This document shows, piece after piece, positions 18,001 through 26,540 of a DNA stretch of 35,595 bases (within the stretch, counting starts at the first letter, position 1; the number at the start of each line of letters is the position of its first letter). The DNA is taken from positions 1 through 35,595 of the IMG/VR virus record IMGVR_UViG_3300042731_000933. One strand, written 5' to 3'. Source of the stretch: a virus. A program made the position numbers and the translations under genes. Below the pieces are notes generated by a model, which saw only the letters and a list, made by a program, of their open reading frames with translations, did not search any database and was not told the DNA's origin.

Positions 18001-21000
18001 AGCAAGATATTTTGATGATACTGTTATCACAACAACTGCAGGAACACCTGCTTGTGCTAACGTAGCATCTGCTATTGATACTCTAGCATTCCTTTGGGTT
18101 GATATTATCAGCAACAACTCTTCTGGTACATATCTAGATGCAGCATATCTAATTGCAAGAAACAAAGATCTAATTGCAGATCAAGCATTATTAGATACAG
18201 AACTTGCATATCCATCTCTAAATCTTAGTGATACTCATCAAAGAAAGTGTCGTAGAGATATTAGAATTGTACTCAATGGTCTAATCAGAGACTTGGTACT
18301 AGGTGGCAACAATGGTATTGTAACAGTTGCTGACTCTTATTTCACTGGTGTTCAACTAACAGGTATTAGTGAAGCACAACGTCCTTCTACACTTTATGCA
18401 TTCCAGAGAGCAAAACTCTATGCACTAGAGTGTATGAGGAACTGGTGTGATGGAAACGTCATAGAAGTTACTCCAAATAATTCTACTTACAATTCTACTT
18501 CTGGTGAGACAACTGTATCTTTCTCAAATCCAGTAATCAATGTTTCTGTTGGAGACAGAATTGCATTCAAAGAAGAAGCAATTACATACAGCTGCACATA
18601 TAATAGTGTAACTGGAAACCATGCAAGTCCTGAAAGATTTGATTCTAATTTTGGTAACAGTTATGAGATTACCAACCTCGTAAGGAATGCAACAACTACT
18701 ACCATCACATGTAATGTTGGTGATGCAGGTGCAGCTGCTGGTGTTTCTCACACATTTGTAAGTGCTAAGACTGAAGGAACAGTTATCATTTACAACCCAA
18801 CTGTAGTAACTTCTACTATTCCTAAGTTTGAAGACTGGAATATTCTAATTGATGAAGCTGCATCTCCTGCTTCTGCTATATTTACACCAACTGCTGCAAC
18901 TTACGATCCATCTAACGGTGATTTCGTAATGACTGTTGGTTCTGGTCATGGAGTTACAACTAGTAATTTTGTTAGACTAGACGAAGAATCTTTTGTGTTC
19001 ACTTGTGCCATGGATGGTAACAAGACTGAGCACGCTCTACCACAAGCAGGTCAACTTGCATATGGTAATGCAAGACAAGTAACTGCTACATCAACAGATA
19101 CTATTACAATTAACGTTGGTGCATCTGGTCCTGATCAAAGATGGACACCATCTGCTGCAACATATGATCCCGCAACAGGTTATCTTCAGTTAACTATCGG
19201 AGCAGGACACAACTTAAGCATTGGCGAAGGTGTTGTTATCGCTGATAACTCCTTGTCCTTTACTTGCACGATGGACAACAATTCCAGCACGAAGACTTAT
19301 CCTCGTCCTGGTATTGATCCATTTGCTGGTAGGTCTATGCCTATCATTGCAAAAACTGATGATACTATCACAGTTAATGCTGGTATCTCTGGTCCTAACG
19401 TAACATTTACTCCAACTAATGCATTTTATGATCCAACTACTGGTGATCTAACTCTTACTGTTGGACAGCATGGATTGGGAGTTGGTCGTGGAATTATTAT
19501 TGCTGATGAATCTTTAGTATTTACATGTGCTCAAGATGGTGGTGTTTCACAGCACGCATATCCACGCTCTACTGATCCAGCATCTGGTTCTTCTCGTTCT
19601 ATTACTTCTGTTGGTACTACATCGCACACAGTTACTGATGCTGATTATACACCAACAACAGGCAACTTACAACTAACTATTCCTAATCATGGTTTCGCTA
19701 ACGGTGATTACATCAGAGTTCTTAACAGCACTTTGCTGTTTACTTGTGAACTAGATGGAAATACAGTTCAAAAGTCTTATCCTCGTGATGGTTACGATTA
19801 TGCAAGTAACCGCTGGTTGCAGGTTAGTAATGTAACTCAAAATACATTTGATATCAACATTGGTGGATCGTCTTATACGGGTGCTCATACATTTACTGGT
19901 GCTGTTTCTGGTGGTGTTCGTAGACAAGATGGAACTCTTACAGTTAACGTTGGAACATCTAGCAATACAACCGCACACTCTTTTGTAAGTGCAACTGCTG
20001 ATGCAGTTTCTCACAGTCCACAGTCTGCACATACATTCTTAGGTGCAAGCACTGATGCAGTAGCACACTTACCACAATCTGCTCATACTTTTGTAAGAAC
20101 AACAACTGAGTCAGTACAGGTGTTTGCTTCTTCAGGTGCTAATCCACTTTGTGCTAATGTTGAAACGTCTATCAATACTATCTTCGGTACGTTTGAAGAT
20201 ATTCTTGATGGCACAACAGCGGCAGGTTCTGTAGCAAGAACTTTTGGAACTTTATATGACACCTCACTTCTTCCTACATATCCTGACAACTTTATCTACG
20301 ATGCTAACAACAATCGTGTAGCAATCCGTGGTGACTTTGATGATTATCCAATCATTGAAGCATCTCCATATACTCAGAACGCATCTGTTATCTCCTTCCT
20401 AGGTGGTGGCGGTGCTGAGATTGATGGTGATAAAGTCAAGCAACCTAACTGTCCTTTCCCTGGTCTAGAACTAGACGGAACAGCATCGTTCCCGAACCAA
20501 GGTAAGTCGATGGTTGCTGCGGCATTCACGATCGTTTCCTTTGGTGGCACAGGATATAAGGTTGTCAACGATGGTTACACTCAGTTGGTTTCGGTCTTCG
20601 TTATCTTCTGTGCAGATGGTGTTCTTTGTGAGACTGGTGGTTATGCATCTATCACCAACTCTGCTACCAACTTCGGACAGTATGCACTGAGAGGTACAGG
20701 ATTCAGAAGAGATCCATATTCATTTGATATTGCAACAATCTCTAATGTATCTGCAACTCCAACTGGTAGAACTATTCTAACAGTAACTGGTCTTGGTAGA
20801 GAACCACTAGAGCACTATGTTGCTAAGATTGATGGTTACAGAAATACAAATCCTGATATTGAATACTTCATTGATGTCGTTGCTGGCGTCACCGTTGGTC
20901 CTCCTTTCTCTGCTCAGTTAACATTTGACGATGGCACTGGTGGTGCCATGGATCTAACAGATACCACTACAAACCAAGCAGTTTCTACTGGTGTTCTGTT

Positions 21001-24000
21001 AGGTAAGACAATTAATCTACACAGACCTTCTATCGTTAACTCTTCTTCCCACACTTGGGAATTTGCAGGTTCTGGTACTAACTACCTCGCACTACCTGAG
21101 AACGGTGGTACTAAGATCGAAGCATTTGAACAAGTTTCTGAAGACTACGGTCGTGTATACGTTTCTGGCACTGACGAACTTGGTGACTTCAAGGTTGGTA
21201 CATTTGCTAGAATTGAAAACAGAACTGGTGCTATTACCTTTACAGGTACGGTTACGATCTCTGAAGTTGAATTCTTGAAACTGAAAGGTGGCGACGTTGT
21301 TGTTACTGGTTTCGACGCATCCAACACACTTGGTGGTGCAACTTCTAGTGACTCCAAACTACCTACTCAGAAGGCAGTTAAAGATTATATCACCAACTCT
21401 CTTGGTCCATACATCAACAAACCATATTCTACGAACGCTGTTCCTAGAGCACTGGTTGAACTTACCGACTCTGGTAAGATTTCCATCGACCAGATCCCAG
21501 CACTCAGACCATTCAGTGTCTTTACTGTTGCAAACCTAGCAGAAAGAACATCTCTAGAAGGCGCACTTGCTGGTGATATCGCAATTCAACAGGATACATC
21601 ACAGTCCTTCATTCTTAACAATGATAACGACAGTCTGTTCCTTGGATTTGCTCCAGATCCCGCACTCGTATTCAATGTTGGTGATGTTTACACAGGTAGT
21701 CTAACAACTGGTCGTATTCAAGCAACTGAATATAGAAAGGGTGTTGTTTATCAGATCAATGTCAGCAATGGTGGTTCTGGTTATACAGTTGCTCCTACAA
21801 TCACATTCTCTGGTGGTAATCCAGAAGCAGGTGCAGTAGCAGCAGCGGCAACATGTACAATTGCTAATGGCAGTGTCGTTACCGTAACGATTATTGACTT
21901 CAATAACTTTAAAGGTGGTAAAGGATATACCACTGCTCCTACTGTAACATTCTCTGCTCCTCCTGGTGCTGGTACACAAGCACAAGGTAATGCTCTGATT
22001 GAAAGCAGACTATATGGTGATATCGTCAACAATATCAAGATTGAAGATACTGATACATTTGACGATAGTGCAACTCCAACTGCAAATACAGTTAACATTA
22101 ACCGAGTTGTCAATACTTCTTCGTTTAATGCTAATAACTGGGTATCTCTATCTTCTAACCAGATTGCTGCATCTGACATCACATCTGGTGTTATTGAAAC
22201 AGATAGACTTGCATCTGGTGGTGCTGCAAACTCCTTCACCTTCCTCCGTGGTGACCAGAACTTTGCTCTAGCGGTTCAGTCAATCAAGGGTGCTGAGACA
22301 CGTTACTTTGCAAAACTAGCAGCACAGTGTAACTCTGGTTCCAACCAGATGATCTTCACTACAAACTCTGATGTTCTTATCGGTCATGATGTTCTAAGCA
22401 ATGTTGCTGGTATTGCTAACAACACAAATATCACAGGTGTTGTTACTGCTGCTGGTCTAACAACCATCTCCTTAAACAATCCTGTAACTCAGAACATTCC
22501 AATCAACACGATCATTGAATTTGAGCGTGGTGAGTCTCCAATGACATTTGAATCATCCTTTACTCAGGGTGGATTTATTGATGATGTTATCATTGCAGCA
22601 GGTGGTTCTGGTTATACTAATGGTCAATACTTTGATGTTGATCTACAAGGTGGTACTGGTACAGGACTCAAGGCAAACATTGTTGTTGCTGGTAACGCAG
22701 TTACAGAAATTACTGTTACTGATGGTGGTACTGGATATAATTCTGACTTCTCTATTACAGTTTCTCCAACTGAAATTGGAGCAGGTTCAAGTCTAGTCTT
22801 GAATGCGAAGGTCAGCACAGTCAACCGTCAGTATGCAAACGTTTCTCTGGACATTAACAGAGTTACTGACCTAACAATTTCTGCTGACCTCTACGGTACG
22901 ATTGGTGTTTCTAGATATAAGAAATCACAGTTCAACATTGGTCAAGCAGGTAACGGTTCTGTAGAACTTAAGATGGGTCCTGATAGTGGACTTGACGCTG
23001 ACTTGCTAGATGGTCAGCAAGGTTCTTACTATACCAGTGCATCTAACTTGTTCTCAGGAACAATCCCAACTGATAGAATGGCGGGAACATATAACATCGA
23101 TGTTAGTGGATCCTCCAACAATACTATCAGACTACAGACTGGTACTAACAACCCAACATCTAACCCAAATGCTAACAGTTTCGTTGAAGGTGTTATTGCT
23201 AACACAGTATTCAACAGTTCTAATGGACTAGGAACTGCTTATCCTTCTGTTAATACTGGTATTGGATCTGGTACATCTACTAAGCACTTAGTTCTAACTC
23301 TAAGAAATGGTGCTTCTGGTTTCGACGCATCGTTCGGTGGTGTAAGACAACTTGCATTTGCTAACGATGATAACATGTATCTCCGTGGTTCTGGTAACGG
23401 AGTTACAACTTGGAACTCTTGGGCGAAGGTATGGACATCATTAAGTGATGGTGTTGATTCTGGTCTTGACGCTGACAGACTTGATAACAGACAGGGTGAC
23501 TGGTATCAAAACGCACTAAACATCAACTACGGAACACTCTCTGATAATAGACTACCAAGATTTATCAGCGAGACTAAGGTTAGAGATAAAGTTACTATTA
23601 AATCTTTCAGTGGAGATCCTAAGTACAGAATTTATGTTTCTGGATCTATTCTAAACACTGCACCATTTATTCCTGGTGATCCTAACAACCCATCCATCAA
23701 CCTCTATAACGCAAACGCTCAGGGTGTTGGTAGTTTTGTTCTTGATAACGTTATCACTAATGATGATGTTAACGACAACTTTAATGACTACACAATCCTA
23801 ATTGGTAGACTAACATCTGGTAACTTTGTTGGTGCTCTTACTATTGGTACTGCATCCAACAGAGTTGAGTTTGATGACTTTACAATTGAGGATGGCAACA
23901 CTGTAGAGGTTGCTAACTTAGAAAGTAATGGTGGTGTTGCACAACTACAACTTGGTAGAAAAGATGGCAACACTTCTTCTCCTTCTATCCTATTCAATTC

Positions 24001-25396
24001 CTCTCAGGTTGCTGCAGATTATAACGCAAGAATTCAAGCATCTGGTGGTAACGGAAGCAATGGTTCTGGTGCTCTTAACGTTGACGTTGTAAATGCTAAC
24101 GCTCTTACAGTCAACAACCAAGTTGTTTGGAACCAAGGCAACATCCAGTTCAGCAGTGCAAATACTCCAAACTATGCTGTACAGCGTGATGGTTCTGGTA
24201 ACTTCTCTGCTGGTACAATCACAGCAAACGTAACTGGTGCTGCATCACTCAACGTTCTGAAGACTGGCGATACCATGACTGGTTCGCTAAACATTACTGG
24301 AGTATCTAACTCCTTGACAGTTGCTGGTCAAGCAAACCTCAACTACTTCGTCTTCATCGGTAACGATCTTAATGTTGATAGCGGTGCTCTATTTGTTGAT
24401 GCTTCTGCTAATGAAGTTGGTATTAATGCTGGAACCAACCCAATATCTACTCTGGATGTTGTTGGTGATTCTGGTATCTATGTCCGCACAGTTACAAATG
24501 CTGTTGGTGCAAAAATCAGATTTACTGATGTTGCAGGTAGTCAATCTCAGAACGCTACTCTCCGTTATAATCACTCCGATAGTCAATCACCAAATAGTCA
24601 ATATGGTGAAGGATTTACCGTTGAAGGAACAGGATCAGAAGCAGCAGGAAATCTATACTTCCGTGTTGTTGGTGATGTTATTGCTTCCAGAAATATTGGT
24701 ATTAACCTTAACAGAAAACCAAACTATAACTTAGAAGTCAACGGAACTGGATTCTTCCAGAGTGGTATTATCCTCGATAGTGCTAATGATAACTCTGGCG
24801 CTCCAATCACTTTTGTTGGTTCCTCTTCTTATAGAAACTTTAGAGTTGGTAACCAGATAGTTGGTAACCATCTATGGACCGTACAAGCATCCACTAATAA
24901 CGGTGGACAAAATTGGAACGGAACTCCTGCTATCAGTGTCAAGGGTGATGTCAATGCTGTTTCTATTAACACAACATCTACATCTGGTACTGATCCAGAA
25001 ACTAATACTAACAGGAACTATAAGTTCAATGTCCAAGGTGACATGAACATTAACGGTCAGTTCTTCCAGAACAACGCCGAGTTCGTAACCTCTAGATGGA
25101 CTGAAGCGTCTAACGGTAATGACATTTACAGACAGTCTAGAGTTGGTATTAACAGAGCAGATCCTACATATCAACTACACATTTCTGGTGATACTAACAT
25201 CGAGAATGGTGTCCTATATGCTAACGGTGTCAAGCAATGGTTAGATTCCTACGGTATCTTCAAAGCTAACAGCAATACAGTTGCTGAGAATATCACCGTA
25301 CCTGCAAACGTCAACTGTGTCAGTGCTGGACCTATCACTATTGCAAACGGTTACACAGTTACTATAAATAGTGGTGGTAACTGGGCTATTGTATAA
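15014..25396 (+). CDS. Giant modular tail-fibre protein (3460 residues)
   Basis: The modules seen, in order, are: G-x-G-Y beta repeats (about 61-145); the start of a beta-helix (RIYVSQQIGSDLNDG, about 293-430, with GGDYVEDNPISLP); beta modules; two related helical segments (NNRDFIADEVVG near 783 and RNKDLIADQALL near 1050, each ending in MRNW); a block of Cys-bearing repeats (about 1150-1625); short AHTF repeats (about 1620-1700); a second beta-helix part (SFGGTGYKVVNDGYTQLVS, about 1705-1930); the fibre motif SDSKLPTQKAVKDYI near 2113; more G-x-G-Y repeats (about 2250-2333); two fibre motifs, DADLLDGQQGSYY (about 2660) and DADRLDNRQGDWY (about 2820); and a C-terminal GIN-type fibre tip ending TINSGGNWAIV. 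It is probably the main long fibre or adsorption protein. The frame is intact over 10.4 kb, with no frameshift seen. Confidence 0.85.
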   Translation: MSIHINSDKEKFQGSKPKLVGNDELTVRGGTGSLEKEILRTQLDANTGLPRVGINRTGQRVNDINILTGGSGYISPPTVEIAAPIGDGVQAQGSAFIFNGQVVSVAINEPGRGYTQAPLVTLSGGGGVGASAEALLDTVDFELDINGAIRTSTSIISDTARILNLDIDNFVTPNAAFRAPSLKTFINNSGTLWSPGIILQENAYRYFGQNVYQALNSGQTGSSAPVHTDGTELNGEVNFKHIGFRVVDQNAFGYSATGPAGEFPRSITPLLGDRSDKIATTEYVLNLATNDVGGRIYVSQQIGSDLNDGRSAVNPVRSIKKAAQLAWATVGVKETIICSGGDYVEDNPISLPPDASVVGDNLRLVIIRPANPGKHIFKFGDKNYVTGVTYRDKIDSNGDAVATWDFAMVFDDKQRILVDADANGDFGTSFPIGHQIFGPQQFRVVFQNNTGLSTLVTGLQVVGVNTGARATIQKVTFDTQTGASAYVNGTIDIKLDSGSFVEGEQFNYVTGITHNAGSPLALTSTGTTATNKITFTTDPTSVTPAGTYVYLSDVGNATFTPSAGYYEVTQIEPNDINNPTSWEVSYLPILGSTGWTTIASASIEVFTGNAQVETLNTTNLKSIRAEGEVVAVDEDYTTSLPISRLDFSLQGDPSIATGGFQDAQFGNAEDLGGIVFYTNALVGRTNTHEFKEGQEILIEGLPTSSPDLSALNGRQRIYKVIEDADGRCRRFVIPKKYPAITTATFDPGQFATVKTATKSVTLSLLNSPNTFELSSPVDRRFQDACTFLRNNRDFIADEVVGKINDQFARYFYSAYNISGNSFDIFVGLAEQEHTYVSGGTVKFGGTTYNVTNFVYNNAVTGVATVTTDNPVAGLAEDDHIKLENMTLSCDAGQKIYPSYSSPSANGSDGDLQCKQDVIHFVNAVIRDLEFGTNHNVIEAAQKYIVGGKITYIEDEIIQNVRAIEYARELCIFAMRNWRIGNGTPTEPIYTPEYSSVARYFDDTVITTTAGTPACANVASAIDTLAFLWVDIISNNSSGTYLDAAYLIARNKDLIADQALLDTELAYPSLNLSDTHQRKCRRDIRIVLNGLIRDLVLGGNNGIVTVADSYFTGVQLTGISEAQRPSTLYAFQRAKLYALECMRNWCDGNVIEVTPNNSTYNSTSGETTVSFSNPVINVSVGDRIAFKEEAITYSCTYNSVTGNHASPERFDSNFGNSYEITNLVRNATTTTITCNVGDAGAAAGVSHTFVSAKTEGTVIIYNPTVVTSTIPKFEDWNILIDEAASPASAIFTPTAATYDPSNGDFVMTVGSGHGVTTSNFVRLDEESFVFTCAMDGNKTEHALPQAGQLAYGNARQVTATSTDTITINVGASGPDQRWTPSAATYDPATGYLQLTIGAGHNLSIGEGVVIADNSLSFTCTMDNNSSTKTYPRPGIDPFAGRSMPIIAKTDDTITVNAGISGPNVTFTPTNAFYDPTTGDLTLTVGQHGLGVGRGIIIADESLVFTCAQDGGVSQHAYPRSTDPASGSSRSITSVGTTSHTVTDADYTPTTGNLQLTIPNHGFANGDYIRVLNSTLLFTCELDGNTVQKSYPRDGYDYASNRWLQVSNVTQNTFDINIGGSSYTGAHTFTGAVSGGVRRQDGTLTVNVGTSSNTTAHSFVSATADAVSHSPQSAHTFLGASTDAVAHLPQSAHTFVRTTTESVQVFASSGANPLCANVETSINTIFGTFEDILDGTTAAGSVARTFGTLYDTSLLPTYPDNFIYDANNNRVAIRGDFDDYPIIEASPYTQNASVISFLGGGGAEIDGDKVKQPNCPFPGLELDGTASFPNQGKSMVAAAFTIVSFGGTGYKVVNDGYTQLVSVFVIFCADGVLCETGGYASITNSATNFGQYALRGTGFRRDPYSFDIATISNVSATPTGRTILTVTGLGREPLEHYVAKIDGYRNTNPDIEYFIDVVAGVTVGPPFSAQLTFDDGTGGAMDLTDTTTNQAVSTGVLLGKTINLHRPSIVNSSSHTWEFAGSGTNYLALPENGGTKIEAFEQVSEDYGRVYVSGTDELGDFKVGTFARIENRTGAITFTGTVTISEVEFLKLKGGDVVVTGFDASNTLGGATSSDSKLPTQKAVKDYITNSLGPYINKPYSTNAVPRALVELTDSGKISIDQIPALRPFSVFTVANLAERTSLEGALAGDIAIQQDTSQSFILNNDNDSLFLGFAPDPALVFNVGDVYTGSLTTGRIQATEYRKGVVYQINVSNGGSGYTVAPTITFSGGNPEAGAVAAAATCTIANGSVVTVTIIDFNNFKGGKGYTTAPTVTFSAPPGAGTQAQGNALIESRLYGDIVNNIKIEDTDTFDDSATPTANTVNINRVVNTSSFNANNWVSLSSNQIAASDITSGVIETDRLASGGAANSFTFLRGDQNFALAVQSIKGAETRYFAKLAAQCNSGSNQMIFTTNSDVLIGHDVLSNVAGIANNTNITGVVTAAGLTTISLNNPVTQNIPINTIIEFERGESPMTFESSFTQGGFIDDVIIAAGGSGYTNGQYFDVDLQGGTGTGLKANIVVAGNAVTEITVTDGGTGYNSDFSITVSPTEIGAGSSLVLNAKVSTVNRQYANVSLDINRVTDLTISADLYGTIGVSRYKKSQFNIGQAGNGSVELKMGPDSGLDADLLDGQQGSYYTSASNLFSGTIPTDRMAGTYNIDVSGSSNNTIRLQTGTNNPTSNPNANSFVEGVIANTVFNSSNGLGTAYPSVNTGIGSGTSTKHLVLTLRNGASGFDASFGGVRQLAFANDDNMYLRGSGNGVTTWNSWAKVWTSLSDGVDSGLDADRLDNRQGDWYQNALNINYGTLSDNRLPRFISETKVRDKVTIKSFSGDPKYRIYVSGSILNTAPFIPGDPNNPSINLYNANAQGVGSFVLDNVITNDDVNDNFNDYTILIGRLTSGNFVGALTIGTASNRVEFDDFTIEDGNTVEVANLESNGGVAQLQLGRKDGNTSSPSILFNSSQVAADYNARIQASGGNGSNGSGALNVDVVNANALTVNNQVVWNQGNIQFSSANTPNYAVQRDGSGNFSAGTITANVTGAASLNVLKTGDTMTGSLNITGVSNSLTVAGQANLNYFVFIGNDLNVDSGALFVDASANEVGINAGTNPISTLDVVGDSGIYVRTVTNAVGAKIRFTDVAGSQSQNATLRYNHSDSQSPNSQYGEGFTVEGTGSEAAGNLYFRVVGDVIASRNIGINLNRKPNYNLEVNGTGFFQSGIILDSANDNSGAPITFVGSSSYRNFRVGNQIVGNHLWTVQASTNNGGQNWNGTPAISVKGDVNAVSINTTSTSGTDPETNTNRNYKFNVQGDMNINGQFFQNNAEFVTSRWTEASNGNDIYRQSRVGINRADPTYQLHISGDTNIENGVLYANGVKQWLDSYGIFKANSNTVAENITVPANVNCVSAGPITIANGYTVTINSGGNWAIV
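17500..19890 (+). repeat. Six Cys-bearing beta repeats in the giant fibre
   Basis: Units share TxxYxxxTGxLxLTVxxHG, then I-x-D-x-S-L-x-F-T-C-x-x-DGN, then xxYPR, then a hydrophobic strand. Clear units start near 18881, 19142, 19406 and 19630, with spacings of 261, 264 and about 225 bases. A diverged unit is near 18465 (ITYSCTYNS) and another near 17500-17720 (MTLSCDAGQKIYPS), separated by a helical module. The Cys is kept in all six, in FTC or LSC/YSC contexts. Confidence 0.75.
19875..20115 (+). repeat. Short tandem AHTF/AHSF repeats in the giant fibre
   Basis: Directly after the Cys repeats the protein runs through short units of about 17 residues: GAHTFTGAVSGGV, TAHSFVSATADAV, SAHTFLGASTDAV, SAHTFVRTTTESV, with S-P-Q or L-P-Q linkers between the last ones. 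The DNA copies differ at several positions, so they are not an assembly artefact of identical repeats. Confidence 0.7.
25363..25370 (+). promoter_or_regulatory. Putative late promoter -10 box (TATAAATA)
   Basis: This is an exact T4 late consensus TATAAATA at the extreme 3' end of the giant fibre gene, 32 bases before ATG 25403 of the glycine-rich protein. Exact consensus plus typical spacing makes this one of the more likely promoters. Confidence 0.55.
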
Positions 25397-25402
25397 AAAA
25401 TC

Positions 25403-26158
25403 ATGGCAGGTATTCTAAAAGTTGACCAGATCCAAAACACCGCTGGTGTTAATATCATGGATCTGCAAAATGATGAATTAAGAGTTTGGAATGGCAGTGG
25501 ATACTCTCCTATGTCCACTCCTGGTGCTCTAATTGGCATCAGAGTGTATACATCTCAAAGTGGATCTTGGGGTACTACATCTACTGCTGGTGGATCTGGA
25601 ACGTGGACAAAACCTGCGGGTTGTAACCATGTTCTAGTTTATGTCACTGGTGGTGGCGGAGGTTGTCGTTGTAATGACAACAACTACCGTGGTGCTGGTG
25701 GCGGTGGTGGTGCTACCGCAATTAAATATATCGATGTTTCCAACGTCAATAGTGTATCTTACCAATATGGCGGTGGTGGCGGATATGCTCGTAATGGTGG
25801 CAGAGGAGGCAGTGGTGGAACATCTACCTTTGGTTCTTACTGCACAGCGGGTGGTGGAGCAGGTGGATATACCGATAACCCATATGAAGGTGGTAGAGGC
25901 GGAGACGCTTCTGGTGGTGACATCAATCTTCCTGGTGGTCCTGGTGAAATGTCACACGGATCAAATAGAGAAGGATGTAGTGGATCTACATTCTGGCACA
26001 AAGCTGGATCAAACCACCACAACTCCAGTGATGGTGCAGCGAGCACTCACGGAATGTGGGGTTCGGGCGGTGCATATGGATACTATTCACAGAATGGTCA
26101 TGCACACAACAATGGCAACGGCGGTGCTGGTTGCGTTATCGTTTACGAATATACTTGA
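25403..26158 (+). CDS. Glycine-rich adhesin-like fibre protein
   Basis: This is a 251-residue protein. The first about 45 residues (ILKVDQIQNTAGVNIMDLQ, then LRVWNGSGYSPMS) are the short attachment segment common to small phage fibre proteins. A beta segment (GTWTKPAGCNHVLVYVTGG) follows, and then about 150 residues dominated by poly-Gly loops (GGGGG, GAGGGGG, GGGAGG), His, Asn and Tyr, with Cys at scattered positions (CRC, SYC, REGC, AGC). The protein ends with a final strand CVIVYEYT. T4-related gp38-type adhesins and other phage fibre tips use Gly-rich loop arrays for receptor binding. A similar role here is inference. The gene is six bases downstream of the giant fibre and one base upstream of the next start, so co-translation is likely. 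Confidence 0.75.
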   Translation: MAGILKVDQIQNTAGVNIMDLQNDELRVWNGSGYSPMSTPGALIGIRVYTSQSGSWGTTSTAGGSGTWTKPAGCNHVLVYVTGGGGGCRCNDNNYRGAGGGGGATAIKYIDVSNVNSVSYQYGGGGGYARNGGRGGSGGTSTFGSYCTAGGGAGGYTDNPYEGGRGGDASGGDINLPGGPGEMSHGSNREGCSGSTFWHKAGSNHHNSSDGAASTHGMWGSGGAYGYYSQNGHAHNNGNGGAGCVIVYEYT

Positions 26159-26159
26159 T

Positions 26160-26513
26160 ATGTACCAAACACTAGTAAATAAAAATACAGGACGTATTAT
26201 TCAGTTCGTACAGGGAGGAACTGAAGCAAGATTTGATGTTCATGAAGGTTTCATGTGGGTTGATGGTCCATATGAATTAGAACCAAAAGATACGGAAGCG
26301 GACTACCATTACAATTTCCAAGACAGAGAAATTCAAAAGGTAGAACCAACTCCTGCTCCCTATGATCTCGCAAGAAGAATGGAATATCCTGATGTTGCAG
26401 ATCAATTAGATATGCTTTTCCATGACATGGAAACAGGTCTTGTTCCAGGAAAAGAAACTTCCGCTTGGTATGCTACTGTGAAATCTGTCAAAGAAAGTCA
26501 TCCAAAACCATAA
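26160..26513 (+). CDS. Small tail-associated protein with YPxxxDQLDML...VKxxxPKP motif
   Basis: This is a 117-residue protein. ATG 26160 lies one base after the stop of the glycine-rich gene. A longer reading of the same frame back to 25641 would run through that gene out of frame, so the short start is chosen. The C-terminal part carries MEYPDVADQLDMLFHDMETG ... WYATVKSVKESHPKP, a motif common to small phage proteins next to tail-fibre genes. The N-terminal half is acidic and aromatic (GFMWVDGPYELEPKD). Proteins with this tail may aid fibre assembly or form part of the fibre; the precise role is unknown to me. Confidence 0.75.
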   Translation: MYQTLVNKNTGRIIQFVQGGTEARFDVHEGFMWVDGPYELEPKDTEADYHYNFQDREIQKVEPTPAPYDLARRMEYPDVADQLDMLFHDMETGLVPGKETSAWYATVKSVKESHPKP

Positions 26514-26516
26514 ATA
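26510..26516 (+). promoter_or_regulatory. Putative late promoter -10 box (ATAAATA)
   Basis: ATAAATA preceded by C overlaps the stop codon of the 117-residue protein and lies 24 bases ahead of ATG 26541. It is in the 27-base gap before the 428-residue fibre protein and fits the spacing of the other late-like boxes. Confidence 0.55.
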
Positions 26517-26540
26517 CATTCATAGGATAGAAGCGTAACC

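Noticed and set aside
24321-24734. 137-residue Leu-rich + strand frame inside the giant fibre
   Set aside because: It is the +1 shadow of Thr/Gly/Val-rich fibre coding, with many Leu and no independent features.
24419-25396. Self-cleaving (peptidase S74-type) chaperone at the end of the giant fibre
   Set aside because: The GIN...LDV fibre-tip motifs that often precede S74 are present, but the protein ends at TINSGGNWAIV without the S74 helical domain or its catalytic residues.
25641-26513. 290-residue + strand reading from ATG 25641
   Set aside because: Its first about 173 residues overlap the glycine-rich fibre gene out of frame and give Val/Leu/Met-rich shadow sequence. The real gene starts at ATG 26160.
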